Shown here: positions 27,201 through 49,300 of the stretch, piece by piece
Position numbering within the stretch: position 1 is the stretch's first letter
Layout: each line of letters begins with the position of its first letter
NCBI RefSeq assembly: GCF_964204645.1
Contig: NC_134025.1
Coordinates: 24,458,001-24,522,000, forward strand
Length of the DNA: 64,000 bases
DNA from: Tubulanus polymorphus
Lineage: Eukaryota > Nemertea > Palaeonemertea > Tubulaniformes > Tubulanidae
Reading direction: 5' to 3'
Position numbers and translations under genes: made by a program
The notes under the pieces: generated by a model
The model's database searches: none
Seen by the model: only the letters and a program-made list of their open reading frames with translations
What the model was told of the DNA's origin: nothing

Positions 27201-30200
27201 CCCGACAAAGCGGTGAGTACAAAAAGCTCTTACGATATCATTCTTGATTGATAGAAAAGTGTGTGGGTGGGTTATATAAACCAGTAGATATCTTTGAAAA
27301 TAGAACTTTGCGTTCTGAATAGAAAGAATGTCTTTTAGAATATGGCTTCCGTAATATGGAATTGAGGCTTATCCATTGAGGAAAATCTCCACGAATCCAC
27401 AATATAAACCTGAATGAAGATTTCATCTGTTGAAAACATTGCCATATGGGGAATATAAGATAGCGTTTGAATTGTGGATAGCGACAAGATACTAACATGC
27501 GGTCTATATATCGAAGCCTTTATACTATGGGCCACAGCTGTCTTGTGATGATATTCGCGGCATTCCACAGAAGAAGCGAGGAAACAATGTTAGTTCTAGT
27601 CATGATCGATATTTTACTGAAAAGCCAGTTTATTTATACTCGTTACATCATTACATTTTTCAGTATATATTCCTGAAGCGTATTCATAAAAAATTGGGGA
27701 AAAAGGCGTCGATTGATTTCGTTTAAATGTACAGCATATGAAGAAGGGTTCATTCTAAAATCCTAACGATTTTACCTTTTCATTAATTCGGCTATTACAC
27801 TCGGATTTGACTTCCCAACGTTATGCTCAGCATCAAAGTTCGGTATTTTGGGAAATGATTCCATTAAATAGAACGCTATAATTTCCTATATCTCAAGCAT
27901 ATTCAACGTTATCATTGATTATTCTTCCAGAAACTGGATGAAGCAACGTCACTGTTGAGCGCGACCTGTGATACATTTATACATACACTGGAAGAATGCA
28001 TGACCATCGTGAATGCTAAACCAGGAAGTGACCATCCTGTTTTATCTGACACACCCACAGCAACATCTCCAGTAAAAGGCATCCTTAGAGTATGTAGCAT
28101 TTCTCGTACATTGTAACCTCATACAGAATATGAATCGATTTCATGGTTTTCAATGAATATGAACTTTGTAGAAAAAAATAGAACTCTTAACCTGTTTACT
28201 GGTATCTTTATACGTGTAGCCGTATTGAGGAAAGGTGATATGTGGGCAAAAAATAGACTATTCTTTTTCTTTTTCCAGCCCCCATCCAAAAGTCAAATAA
28301 CAAGATCTAATTCCATGGATCGGTGAGTAAATAAATCTACAGTTCAAAATATTTTCTATCAAAATGGAATGACAAAGCTTATTTTTGCCCAACACAGTGT
28401 TTACTGTGTTTAACCTTTATTATAATCAGTGACATTGATAACGTAAGGTGCATCAACCGTAAAACATTGCTCTTTGACGAGCCGGTCATAGTGTGCACTG
28501 TATGGCTGTAATTAGTCAGTTATCAGAATGTGAATTGTCCAACGGTGCTTTTGATAAAAATTTCCAGTTCAACTTTGGAACCTGATGAAGGGAAATCATA
28601 TAAGGCAGTAGTCCACTCTTGTTGGCTATAAGTTCATAATGCATTATTAAAAGTACTTTGAAGACAGTATCTTGTCCTCGAAGATTTTACTCTAGGCCTA
28701 GGAGTAGTTGGCAATTAACTTATATTGGCTATAAATGATAAAATTAACTCTTTAGTGTGGAACTATCAATATCCTGGTACCCATATTTTCGATATATTGT
28801 ATCATTTATCCTATTTTAAATGGGAGATCATACCATATTATTTAGATTCTAGTAATTGGTACCGCTAACCATTTGATTGGTATTCATAGATTAGCTAGGA
28901 GATATGTTACGTAGAAGTTAAGTATCTGCTCTATAATAATACATGTACTGGTAATATGTTTTCAGTGTTTGTATCAGAACTGCATAATCAGCAATTTTCA
29001 TCATATTGTTGTAATGATGTCATTCATGCACCCACTTCATAGACGGCTGAAAGCCTACATTATTTTCCCCATATTCAATTGAGTAATAATGGAAAGGTCT
29101 ATTTGCGTTTTGATACTGATGATGCTGAAATGCGTTGATTAAGTAATTCTTCCATTTTAGATACATTCCTACAAAAAACTTAAGAACGCAAAGACATTTG
29201 TCGTTCAATGCTGACTCGACGCTGGAAAAGCCACTATCTAATGGGAAAGAATCTCCTGGTGACTCAAATGTCCTCGGTCCAATTGTTTGTGCCACAATAA
29301 ATGAAAATCCGAAGCTGAAACCTGGAAAGATTCCTACATTTTTCACCAATATGCCAATTTCGTAAGTAGTACACTTTTTTATGTACATTCCATTCTAATT
29401 TGATCTATTTGCTATAACGACTCTGTATAATTATCATATTTTCAGTTTTGTTGATGTAAAATTGGATGAAGATGATGGAATTCCTGTTCTACCATTTATT
29501 GAAGCCTGCGCTGGAATTTTACCAATATTTGGTAAGTCGGAGATATGGATTGCTCATGTAATTATATAATTGTATGCTCTTTTCAAATGGTAATTAACTC
29601 TTTGCTTTTATAGATAAACTGAGTCCAACTGCATTTGCTCCAGTAAAACTAGACATATCCGGAAATATTCGGGTATGTAGTGTGCTACTTAATGCTGAGT
29701 GGGGGCTTTATTGCTTTATATAGTATCTATGCTTTACCATAAAATGAGCACTCTTGAGACTCAAGGGGGAATTGTTTATTCTTATGCCTATTGGAAATTT
29801 CGCCTTTCAGAAAGTACGCCAGAAATATTCGACCGATACTGATGGATTCTCTACGATTCAGAGAATCGTAAAATTTGAAATGAAAGCTAAACAACATCAC
29901 TTATCAAATTCGGCCACAGTTGCAATTTTGTGGCTGAAAAGGTAAAATCAGGGCCCGGTTACAGTCATAACTTAAGTCAAAAATGTGGTTTTAATCTTAA
30001 GACTGGTCTTAATTTTAATCTTAAGACTGGTGCAGATTTGCTAAATGAACTTAGTTACAGTCATAACTTAAGTCAAAATGTGGTCTTAATTTTAATCTTA
30101 AGACTGGTGCAGATTTGCTTAATGAACTTAGTTACAGTCATAACTTAAGTCAAAATGTGGTCTTAATTTTAATCTTAAGACTGGTGCAGATTTGCTTAAT

Positions 30201-30911
30201 GAACTTAGTTGGTCTCAGACTGGCTGGTCTTAAATGTAAGCCATAACTGTGCAACTGACTGGACCTAGAGTCAAGTTGCTTCCTGACTTATAGTTGAATC
30301 TCAGATTGGATTTATAACCTGCATGTGCATAAATCACCGTATTTCAGATCCATAGAGTTTCTACACGAATTATTGCATGAAGTTCTGATGGGTGAACAGG
30401 ACTTGAGCGTTGCAGCAACGAATGCCTATGCAAAGACCTTAAGAAATTACCATGGCTGGGTGGTCAGAGGTGTCTTCGCTGTGAGTATTCTACGATATTT
30501 TTGCTAAGTATTTACTTACGAAAATAAGTTTTCGAGGAATTTACCATGGGATTACCCTGAAGACTAATAGAGAATTAATCTTGCGTTATTCTTCAAATTA
30601 TGACTTCAGTTAATGCACTACTATCCTGAAGAAATTGAAAAAGTCATGGCTCTTATTTTGTGATACCGGCTTTTGAGTTTTCCAAATTATTATCGCCAAA
30701 TTTTTATTTTCAGATGGCAGCACATGCTGTTCCTTATCGTAAGGAGTTTTTACAACATCTAGCAGTCATTCCGGAAACTGCCGATACAAAAGAATTTCAA
30801 CAACAACTAATGAGGGACTTAAAAGACTATACAATCAGCCAGGACATTTTGATCAAAGTCTTGAACGAGTTTTACACCGGCAATAACTTAGATTCCCAGG
30901 AACAAGTTTAA
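24246..30911 (+). CDS. PLEKHA8: FAPP2-type PH/GLTP glycolipid transfer protein
   Basis: Twelve exons: 24246-24285, 25217-25333, 26597-26755, 27091-27212, 27931-28089, 28279-28322, 29161-29361, 29446-29531, 29614-29672, 29811-29941, 30348-30480, 30714-30911. They join to 1449 nt, 482 residues; the human protein is about 519. The family moves glucosylceramide at the trans-Golgi and is recruited by PI4P and ARF1. Residues 1-95 are the PH domain starting [20 protein letters not shown], with the PI4P-binding Lys7 and Arg18 positions. A coiled-coil-like, Ser/Pro-rich linker follows (about 100-275) and [10 protein letters not shown] precedes the GLTP fold (about 282-482). The glycolipid head-group residues of GLTP are kept: Asp323, Asn327 and Lys330 ([11 protein letters not shown]), Trp370 (AILWLKR) and His408 (NYHGWVVRG). 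Introns 2 and 10 carry MITE-like repeats. The presence of the GLTP part excludes FAPP1/PLEKHA3. Confidence 0.95.
25957..26067. mobile_element. Short MITE in PLEKHA8 intron 2
   Basis: The left end GGACCCAGTTCTGCAGTTGT is mirrored by the right end, whose reverse complement is GGGTCCAGTTCCACAGTTCC. The interior repeats GAGTTAA/TTAACTC words so that the whole can fold back. The ends resemble those at 29951-30265 and 62385-62525, pointing to one superfamily. Confidence 0.65.
29951..30265. mobile_element. MITE with internal ~77-bp tandem repeats, PLEKHA8 intron 10
   Basis: It begins GGGCCCGGTTACAGTCATAA, nine bases after the exon 10 donor. The right end, read in reverse, is GGTCCAGTCAGTTGCACAGT. 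Inside, a unit with GTTACAGTCATAACTTAAGT, TGTGGTCTTAA and CTTAAGACTGGTGCAGATTT occurs about three times. A simpler copy of the same family lies at 62385-62525. Confidence 0.7.
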
Positions 30912-32122
30912 ATTGGGAACATTATGACAAAGTGAAATGATTTTTCAATGCATTGATGGCCAAAATCTTAAGAATGTTGAAACTTAAATAATGAAGTTGA
31001 TCCAACAAGGTCCAGAAAATGATTTTGTAGATGCTGCATTTGGCCCATGCAATGATTCATTGTTTTCATCGCTTCGATATTTGATTGTCAATTGTAAATA
31101 CCAATAGTTCTGAAGATATGTTCCTTATATAGAAAATGTGTTACCGAAGCTTAAAGATTGATTATTCATTAACTATAAAACAATTCCATCCTCAAGCAAA
31201 CATCGTGGTCTACCAACATAACCCCCAAAAATTTGTTTCAATTATAGATGATGAATAATCAATGATAAAGCTTAGGTAACACATTTTCTGACACCCTGTA
31301 GTATTGTGAAAATCATGATATCTGCTGTTCACTTGCATTCCTAGATCAGTAGAGATCAAAGCTGTAACTGAATTGAATTAAATTTTGTTCATTACATTCA
31401 TGTACAGAAATAGTGAAAATTTTGTGGTCACAACACAAACATCAATTTTGTATCTATATATGCTCACTAGTAATTCAGAAAGATTTGATTTGATGAACAG
31501 TAACTGAATCCAAAGAGACTAGTTTCAAACTTTGTGAATTTGTGTTCGATTTACAAATTGATATAATATTATATAATGTATATAGCGATATGATATAATA
31601 ACCATTTAATGGTGTCACATTCTGAATGTGCATTTCTTAAACAATCTAATAGAGGACAAATGTGGTGCTTTCAGATTTTCTTAATAGATTTTTATTTTTA
31701 GCCCCTGGATTGGGCCCTAGTGTTGTTTCATTTCTCTTTTTGTAAACAGTTTGAGTTTATCTTACATTTACAATTGGAATTTTTTTCAGAACAAATACCG
31801 ATATATTATATGCATATTTATCACAGCAACCTACTGTTATACTGTAAATATTCTACTCTTAATTTTAATGTTGTGAAATTGGTCACCATGGTACGAGTGA
31901 ATATCCTGGGCAAATCTGGCCCTAAATTTACCATGTTTCGAAAAGGCATCTGGTCATACCGGTATGTATGGATCAAAAGGCATATTAGCCAAGTGCCACA
32001 AAGCCAATACAAGTGAGTCATTTGATAGTCGGAAAGCGTTTCTTGCTTTTTCTCACTTTCTTATATGTTCATTGCAATCAGTAGATCAGCATGTATTTTG
32101 TTGAATTTAAGCCGCTTAAGGA
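30912..32122. other. PLEKHA8 3' UTR and downstream sequence
   Basis: No further exon is recognised. Several AT-rich stretches could hold the poly(A) site; I could not choose one. Two words (TCATTAACTAT / AAAATGTGTTACCGAAGCTT) near 31135-31170 are partly mirrored near 31245-31290, giving a possible fold-back. Confidence 0.45.
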
Positions 32123-32525
32123 AGGGGCACACAAGCGTTTTTTTTTGCCCAATTGTGGCGAATTTATAAATTGCCCGAAAAAATCGGCCGTGTGACCGCT
32201 CACGACGACGATGATTTTGTCTGCCGACACAGTCGCCCGGCGATGTTTGACATTTTCGCCCGATTATTTACCCCGGCAATCGGATCACCCGCAAATTCGC
32301 TCATCTGCCTGCACTCGGTGAATTCCGCAGAGCGATCCATTTTTATCAACCAATAGGATGCATTGTTGCATCACGTGATTTATGAACGGTATCCCATTAA
32401 ACGGCGCACGCTGTCAGAATTTCGGTTTAATCGCTACGTGTTCCCACCCATATTGGGCGTATAAATTCGTTAGCGAATTTAATCATCGCGATCGGGTGAA
32501 AGAAAAAATACGCTTGTGTGCCCCT
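32123..32525. mobile_element. MITE with AGGGGCACACAAGCGT ends
   Basis: The sequence starts AGGGGCACACAAGCGTTTTT and ends with the exact reverse complement ACGCTTGTGTGCCCCT, about 403 bp apart. The interior is more GC-rich than its surroundings and has CGCCCGAT-type words. There is no transposase. No clean target-site duplication was seen. Confidence 0.75.
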
Positions 32526-34126
32526 AGCTTTGGACGTTGATAGATATTTTAGTCACCTCATTTCGAATTTATGGAAAGTAAGGAATGCGATATGACTTTT
32601 TAATGAAGATGGTTTTAATCACTGTAATTGACTGTCACCACAGTGGAGTGAAATGTTGCCGAATTTTGGTGATTATGATTTGAAGGCAAATATTATAGTG
32701 ATGCAGCAGTTTCAAACTGTTCAAGATTCACATCATCAGCTGATGAATAAATAGAAAGTTCATGTAGCATGTTGCCAGGATCACCAAAATCATTGACTGT
32801 CAAGAACTAACTTTCCGCCGAGTTTACCAGCATGTAGAGATCCTGGAGAGTCACTGATGTTAGTGTGCCCATACCAGCAACAGTAATTTCGGGGAAATCC
32901 CAACTTGTATTTTTCTTGGGGCACAAATTATTTTGACATGTCACACGAAATGGTATGTATCCATATAAGGTTGATTTTGCATGAGTTCTGCCAATTCTGG
33001 AATACTCGTCAGGTGTATGTGTACACGAACTAGCTTACACCAGAATACACTACTCAATATTGTAATGATAGTGTAACAAACCTATGCAAGGCCTCATTTT
33101 CAAAACCAGAATATGTTCAATTAAATCATACCTAGATTAATCTGTCGTAAACCACCTTTCTTGTTGAATTGCTCGAGTAAATTCATTGGATATATTTTCC
33201 ACTCATATGTGAAGATAATGCTACTTAACATTTTGCAACATATGCATGCAGTTTGAATTGCAATTTGAATTTTTCTTCTTTATTTTGTTGTTAGTCCATC
33301 CATTTGTCAGAATTCGTCTTTAATTATGGCTCAGAGGAACAGTTTCTTATTCAATGTTGAGTGAATATATTTTGGAGGGATCTTCATGTTGTTCAATTGC
33401 AGAATAAACGAATTCTTTCACGCAAATGTCAGCTATTTCTTAATTTGTATTGTACATGTTGGGGAATAGTCTGGGAAAAAGCAAGTCAAATAAGTGATCA
33501 CCCTGAAGAACCATGCATGTAGTAACCCAGAGGAACCAGAACTACAAGAAACTTTTTTTCATGAATCATGAAGATTTTATTCACTATTTATGATAAATCA
33601 CATCACAGGTTTTGCTATTTGGCTTGTAGATATTCAAAATATCAGATGCTTTATACAAAAACTTGAGCAAATCGAAATTTACAATGCATCCTAACATTAG
33701 CCGATAAGGCTCGTTTGTTTCATAGACAAATACCGTAAATCACTAGAAAACCAAAAGTCCTGTAATTCAAAATGCAGATCTACCAGTTAATGAAATTGTG
33801 GTGGTGATTATTTTCTATGTAACAACAAAGTAAAAATTGTCTAAAAGATTTAAATGTGATTAAAGGAAAACATTACAATCATAGAAGAGGAATACTTAAA
33901 ACATGATGTACACACATTGCACTTTTACAGCTAATAGATGTGAATTTTTACTGGTCGAAAACTTCTGATACAGACGTACATCGTTCAACAGCAGTGACTA
34001 TCGTTGTGGATGTATATTTTTCAAATTTGAATTCTATCGTTGGAATCATTGGAAGTTCTATCTATCCTCGAGGGCATACAATAATCATTTCTAATTACTA
34101 GTCAACTACCCGGTATATGTTTCAGT
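32526..34126. other. Spacer and probable ADPGK 3' UTR
   Basis: PLEKHA8 and ADPGK converge here. TTTTATTC at 33576-33583 would act as an AATAAA signal for ADPGK on the minus strand, giving a 3' UTR of about 550 bp. No exon or identifiable repeat is seen between 32526 and 33550. Confidence 0.45.
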
Positions 34127-37100
34127 TCATAGCTGCAGTACTAAACCGGCAGATGAAATATTATCACCCCCACCTGCAGTCTGCTTCACTTTCGTACACA
34201 CTAGAACCGGTGCAATGCATATTGTGTAATCATCTTCATCCCAACAAGACACCGGTTTGTGTACATCCAGTGGAATCCTTTTACCAGTTCCGATATTCTC
34301 TTTACTAGTGGAAAACGATTCATCCATGATGATTCGGGCCTTCGCCGTGTCGACATTCTTCTCGCCGCAAACGTGTCGATGTGCTGTCAACGCAGCTTTA
34401 GCCGCGGCGGACATGGTATTTTTCCATCCGGTGCCTTTCGTTGTCAAGATCGCCTGGTATGCGAGCGTATGCGCGTGTATCCTCGTTATCACTCGCTGAC
34501 TGGCTGATAGCGTCTGCTTCTTCATGTATTTATACACGTTACGAATGTGATCGAGAGTTGTAGCTACTCTCGGGTATGGATCGGATATTAATGTTACTCC
34601 GCTGCTCGCCATAATACTGTGAAGGTTTGGAAGTTCTTGTTCATTCATGCCCAATGAGTCGCAGTACGGCAATACGTACTTGACTAAGTCTGCAAGAAGC
34701 GACTCGTCAGTAAATGATGCCAATTCGAAGTGAATTTTGGTCGATTTTGGAACTTTTGAGAGGAACTTAGCCAACTTCTCCAAACGATCCTGCCTCTGTC
34801 CTGAAATGAGATGAATCATGGATGAAAGTACTGAATGAAAGTGGCGATGGGTATTCTGACTTGTTGGTTTATATGCCCGTTCTATGAAGTATAAGAAGTT
34901 TCAGTCAATCAGTCTATCAGTTCATAAAATGCTGCCAATTTGTAGAAGACTAGGGGTCTATGTCCACTTGTTCGGTACAGCCTAGAAGTAACATTACTCA
35001 TAACGCATCCGGCGTTCGTCGTTTTGTTTTCGTTTTTTGTTTTTGATAAAACGAAATAGAAATGCCAAACAAACTAGTTACTACCGCGAATCAAATTCAA
35101 CGCGTCTGGTGCGCACACATCGAATGCACGAACGTATCAATAGCAGCTCCCTTCTTTTCGATTGCAACTTCTTGTATTTGGATGACTACATGGTAAAATA
35201 CATGCAGTAACATTATAAACGCCTAATAGGAACGTTAGAAGTTTTGTTGCACCCATAAGCGTGCAGCGAAACGCGTGATTCTGAAACGGATATTCGTTGT
35301 CCCTAACGAGTGTTGAATGCGGTCGGAACTAAACGAAAATGAATTGTAGAACGCGCTTTGAACGATATAAAACTAAACACAAACGAAAACGGAGTTAAGT
35401 TTCTTCTGGTTCGGCTGTACCGTAGCAGAAAACCCCAATAATTAAATGATCAACACATGATCATCAGATTTTCAAAAATCTACCTTCATCTAAACACTTA
35501 TTATGATGTCTTTTATTATTTAAATGGTATTTGATTTAGATGCTAATGGTCTAGATGAAATATTATGGTTATCAATCACTTCAGTAATCTCAATGATTCA
35601 CTAGTGGTCTGTAACAAGATGATGGTGCACAGACATATTTATGACATATTTATACATACCTTGCTTAAAAGGAAAATGATCCATCATCTGCAGACCACCA
35701 ATTACCAACAAATTTGGTGAAAACTTCAACATTTCTGGCTCAAAGTCTTCGAGCGAATTAAGGGTTGGGTTCGATTCATCATGATGTACAATGAACCTAT
35801 AATTACATGTAACAAAGACAAAGCCATTGAAAGAAAACACAATGAAAATAATAATTAAAATGCCAAACAACCATTTTGAAGGTCACAGCTCATCAGTTAT
35901 AGTAAAAACTTTTCCGTGACACTTCAGCAAAACATAATCTAGCGAGAATTGATTTTTGACCTATGCAAATGAAATTTGATGAAATGCATAGCATTTATGA
36001 TTAATTTCAATTGTTTAAGACAGATCTGGAGTGATTTTCTGCTTTATTCTAGACTTAACCTTCGTTAAATAAGTGACAAATCAATTGTATCCAAAAATCG
36101 ATAAGTTCTGATCCACTCTTACCTGTTAGCCCTTGGGGCCCAGTATTCTCCCCATTTATCTCCATGCTTATATTCCATAATCAAATGAATATCATCGTTT
36201 TCTAGAGGCTTACCAATAACTGAAATATGTCCAGCAACTTGTCACTTAGGCTATGTCAAAATTATCTTGGTTTCATGTATTGTTTTTATCTTTTATGCTG
36301 CCCAATAAGAACATTTGTTTGAAAATATTTTTTCTAAAAGGCATTAGATTAAATTCATGGAAAGTAATTTAGGAATCTACCTTTCAGTTCTGGACGGAGG
36401 AGACCTTTTAAATGGGTTGAGGCCCGTCCACCAAGAAGCACGTTACAGCCTTCCATTGCAAATCTATTCGCCATAACAGGAGCATTACCACCAAACTCCC
36501 ACCTTGTGTGAGCACTTTCTTTCGCAGCTTTCACCATTTTATCCCAAATATCTTTATTTTGAACAAAGCGCCTGTGAAGAAAAGGTTTGAAATGATAATA
36601 AAGTTATAGTTACAAAAGTTTGTTTGTTACAAAATATTTAGGCGACTCAGTCGTTGCAGTTGAACCATAGCCAGGTCTATCGAGATGAACATATGGGGTA
36701 ACATAAGTTGCATCACACACTTCAGCTGAACCTTATTAGTGTATATATTGTGTGGGCAACATTAATAGTTAGAAAGAAGTTGGGCGCACAGCTTACTCTG
36801 CAGCAGCCCCATGTTTGAAGAAATACGCAAACATCTGTTCGACATCTTTTTGAGTTGATAGATAGACTTTGTGTTCGGCAGACAGAGGAGGTTGAAAGTC
36901 GATAATATCGAGCAGTGTGGTCGCATTCACAAAACTATCAAGACAGGCCCCAAATCCAACAGCAACTTTCATCTTCGCAAGCGGTTTTAGAGTAGGTTTA
37001 TTTTCGGCACGTAAAAGGCCCTGCAAAATTTCGTCCAGTCTTTTATCGTTGACGCGAACATCTTTTTTGTAAAAATAGGCAATAATTATAAGGAAAGCAG

Positions 37101-37137
37101 GTAATAAAAGACCCAGCTTTGAGCCCATTTCGGGCAT
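34127..37137 (-). CDS. ADPGK: ADP-dependent glucokinase
   Basis: Exons on the minus strand: 36797-37137, 36381-36571, 36123-36219, 35660-35796, 34127-34800; 1440 nt, 479 residues (human about 497). The enzyme phosphorylates glucose using ADP rather than ATP and in animals is anchored in the ER membrane. Residues 6-23 (SKLGLLLPAFLIIIAYFY) are a hydrophobic N-terminal anchor. Ribokinase-fold landmarks follow: AVGFGACLDSF, HGAAAERRF, EFGGNAPVMANR, GRASTHLKGLL, HLIMEY...WAPRANRFIVHHD, GLQMMD, IHFELAS and LGMNEQEL. The catalytic GGGD motif near the C-terminus has the base Asp468. ADPGK occurs in most animals but is missing from some insects and nematodes. Intron 4 carries a MITE at 34973-35422. 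Confidence 0.95.
34973..35422. mobile_element. Degenerate fold-back element in ADPGK intron 4
   Basis: The left side CGGTACAGCC...AGAAG and the following CGTTTTGTTTTCGTTTTTTG are mirrored near the right end by AAACGAAAACGG...CTTCTGGTTCGGCTGTACCG. The match is imperfect and gapped, so this is an old inverted-repeat element. It does not touch the exons. Confidence 0.55.
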
Positions 37138-46266
<9,129 letters not shown>

Positions 46267-46335
46267 TAGGTACGAAAAAACATTCTTTTGTATATATACA
46301 TATGTATATATACAAAAGAATGTTTTTTGTACCTA
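46267..46335. repeat. Long near-perfect palindrome
   Basis: Bases 46275-46328 form a perfect 54-bp palindrome (arm AAAAAACATTCTTTTGTATA...), centred on CATATG. After a one-base bulge, GGTAC/GTACC pairs extend it to 46269-46333. The single strand would fold into a hairpin of about 30 bp with almost no loop. Confidence 0.9.
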
Positions 46336-49300
46336 ACAAAATCTAAAAGTGAGAATGTCCGCGAAATGTATTCGAAATGCGGTGCAATGTTATACAAAAA
46401 TCTCTATGCACGGAATAAATTTATAGATGTGCCAAGCAAAGCCTAAAGGCTGCAGCCTTGCGCAGTCGCCTAAAACACGGACAAGTGTAGTGGGTTATCG
46501 TTTCCCTACTTTTCCGTGAAATAAACATTGAATTGAATTGATTCATGGTTTACAGACACAGTGACCAGGGACGAATCTCCAATTTAACAATAAACGGCAA
46601 TTCAACCGATTGCTGAATGACTGACAGTGATTTATAGAACTGTTTTGGACGATGAAATGACTCCTACTTGATGTAAATCCATTAACCCTAATAGCTTAGT
46701 TTCTCTTGATGGTCGCCCCATTGCCATATAATGTTACCCTCGGCGATAATACCAATTATTATACCTCTCTATGATTTCAGCGGCTTGTAATCTACACGGA
46801 AATAACCATGGTTAAATAAGGCTAGAGGCTATTATGCAGGAAAATCTGCAAATATTCCATATGCAGCTGCCGGAATGCAAAAGGCAATAAATGATTAACA
46901 ACTCCTGGTTCAATAATGATTGTCTCTTGGTGGTGATTCGAGTCATCGGCAATGACAATATCTCGATTGAATGGAAACGCAAATCATTACGCGCGCGTCG
47001 AAATTGATATAGACTTTAATATAAACCAGGGAAAAATATACCATCTAATAGCGAACACAATGCACTAAAGCGATAATTCCGCATATTTTTATGATTTCTG
47101 AAAGAGCGCCGTCTATAGTGTTTCACCCGTAAATTCATCGCGAATGCTCCACTGATTACAAACAATTATAATTCCTCATCATCGGAGACGATTTTCTAAT
47201 TGTACTTGGCGCAGGCCCAGAAACTGTCGATGCTCTTCCGCTTTGTCGGAGAAGAACGAATCGTATAACGCGCGCGTACAACAGGAAATCTATTTGCCAA
47301 ATTAAACGTATTGGATCTGTACCATTATAGACAATATCACAAATGGTTACCATGGGCAATGGGCATAAGATGATATCCGCTTCTTGCGTACATCAAACAG
47401 CAAATTGGGTTCCGGAGTGACCAACCCCATAGTTGGAGTAACAATGGGAGCATTCCCTTGGTCATTACGCCGGAAACTATTTCACCGTTACAGTTTCTAT
47501 CAAATAACACCGGAAACAACCACCAGTCGTCCCGAGTGGTGAAACTTGCCTCTTGGATCGGGGCCCAGGTCAAGACGTGCAAGGGTTCAATTCAACTTTT
47601 GCAATGATTCACGATTTCAAATATGGAATAATAGTCCGTGGTAACTTTCAACAGCGGAGTTATTGACGACATCTCATCGAGTATCACTGACGCGTAAGAT
47701 ATTTTTGTAGCTCATTTTCAGAATTGGATATCACAAATGTAATATCAAAACGTTGTCAACAGCATTGCCACTGCAAGACGTAACCGTTGCCGCCACGAGA
47801 TTTGATGTCGGTTATACATTCCTTCATATTGCTCGTTATTCTCGATAAGTGTGTTTGCCAGCCTATTTAATGTCTACAATAAACGCCAGGCTTTCAGTTC
47901 CAGCCACTAATTAATTAATCAAAGCGGATTAATCTAGCCCGTAGCCCGAGGTAAACAATAAGTCGTTGGTAACTAACCTAGCGTGTAAGAATGCAACTTG
48001 AAGGATCGCATCACGTATATACCATTACGTTGTATATTAAAGCTCTTCATGTCACACAGCACGCGAGTTGCTATATTCGAAATTATTAATAACGCCGATA
48101 AGACGTTTCTTCAACGGTCATAGGCTGTTCGATGAAATTACTCGCAAGCATTCTATGGTGCACTTTATTTAGGCTCTCGCGTAGTTTCTTGGATCATGGG
48201 ATCCGCAGTGCATGGGAATGGTTATGACCCAGTGCACTGGGCGGGCGGGGCACTGGGCCAGGAAGAATTAAATGTATCTATCTGCTTGAGTTTATCAGGA
48301 TCCAATATCACGACTTGTACTATATTGAATCCCGTTGCACCGAATTACATCCAAACGTAACAATAGGGCGATACCCAACACTTTCACATAACAATATATA
48401 ACGTATTAATTAGAGACAGTGTTGGTGTTATTAATCTAATCGCGATTTTGTGCTCCCGCTAATGGCTTTTAACCGTGCCGTGGCGGTGGTCCTAGAATGC
48501 ATCTTCACAGAATTAAAGCGTGAAAGGTCAGTTTATAAGGTGCATATCATGGTTTAATCTTCGGTTTAATTAATGTTCGATTATTTGCTACGCGTACATT
48601 TATATCCACAGCGGACTACTCGGTCGACGTAATAATGAACAATATCCGCATTTGGAAAATATCCCCCGCCGCAGGACGCGGATGATCCGGAGTCAGACAA
48701 AATGGGCCACTCTATATAAATTTTGCAAAATTCCACCGTTCTAACATATATACACACAACTTGCTACAGTGTTCCAGAAAAGATTATTCAAAAGTTTTAG
48801 CAAGTCGATTAAAAAGAGGATTGTAAAAAACCTATGAGAAGGTTCGTATTCATATTCCATAAAATCAAATCTTGCACCAACGTTGTCTTAGCGGATCCAA
48901 ACCCATCTAAAAAGATAGTTATATATAGTCAATAGACTTATTTGAATGTTTATTGACGCCTTGAACAAAAAACACATATTATATTGCTTAATATCGACAG
49001 TGAACAATATAACATTAAGGATCAACAAAGTTATTTTGAATTTGAAATTGAATTGACCGGCAACCAGTCTAACCAGGCTAGTCCAATATCGATGCCGGGC
49101 ACATCCACTCACAATTCATTATAAAAGAGACATGGATATTCATTTAACAGAAAATAAGAGTCATGAAATATATCAAATTGCAAATCAAACGCCTAAATTC
49201 AGACTTGTAATTATCATTTTGTAACGCCAATATTGATGACGTAGTGCACATGGCAGGAACCCCTTAAAAATAACGCATACAAACAGTTATCACGCTACCA

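Noticed and set aside
31720-32016. 99-codon plus-strand open frame downstream of PLEKHA8
   Set aside because: It lies in the likely 3' UTR or flank, lacks similarity and does not join in phase to PLEKHA8, which already ends with a proper stop.
34257-34507. Plus-strand open frames across the last ADPGK exon, and similar ones at 52029-53009 over INSM
   Set aside because: They are antisense or shifted shadows of well-supported coding exons.
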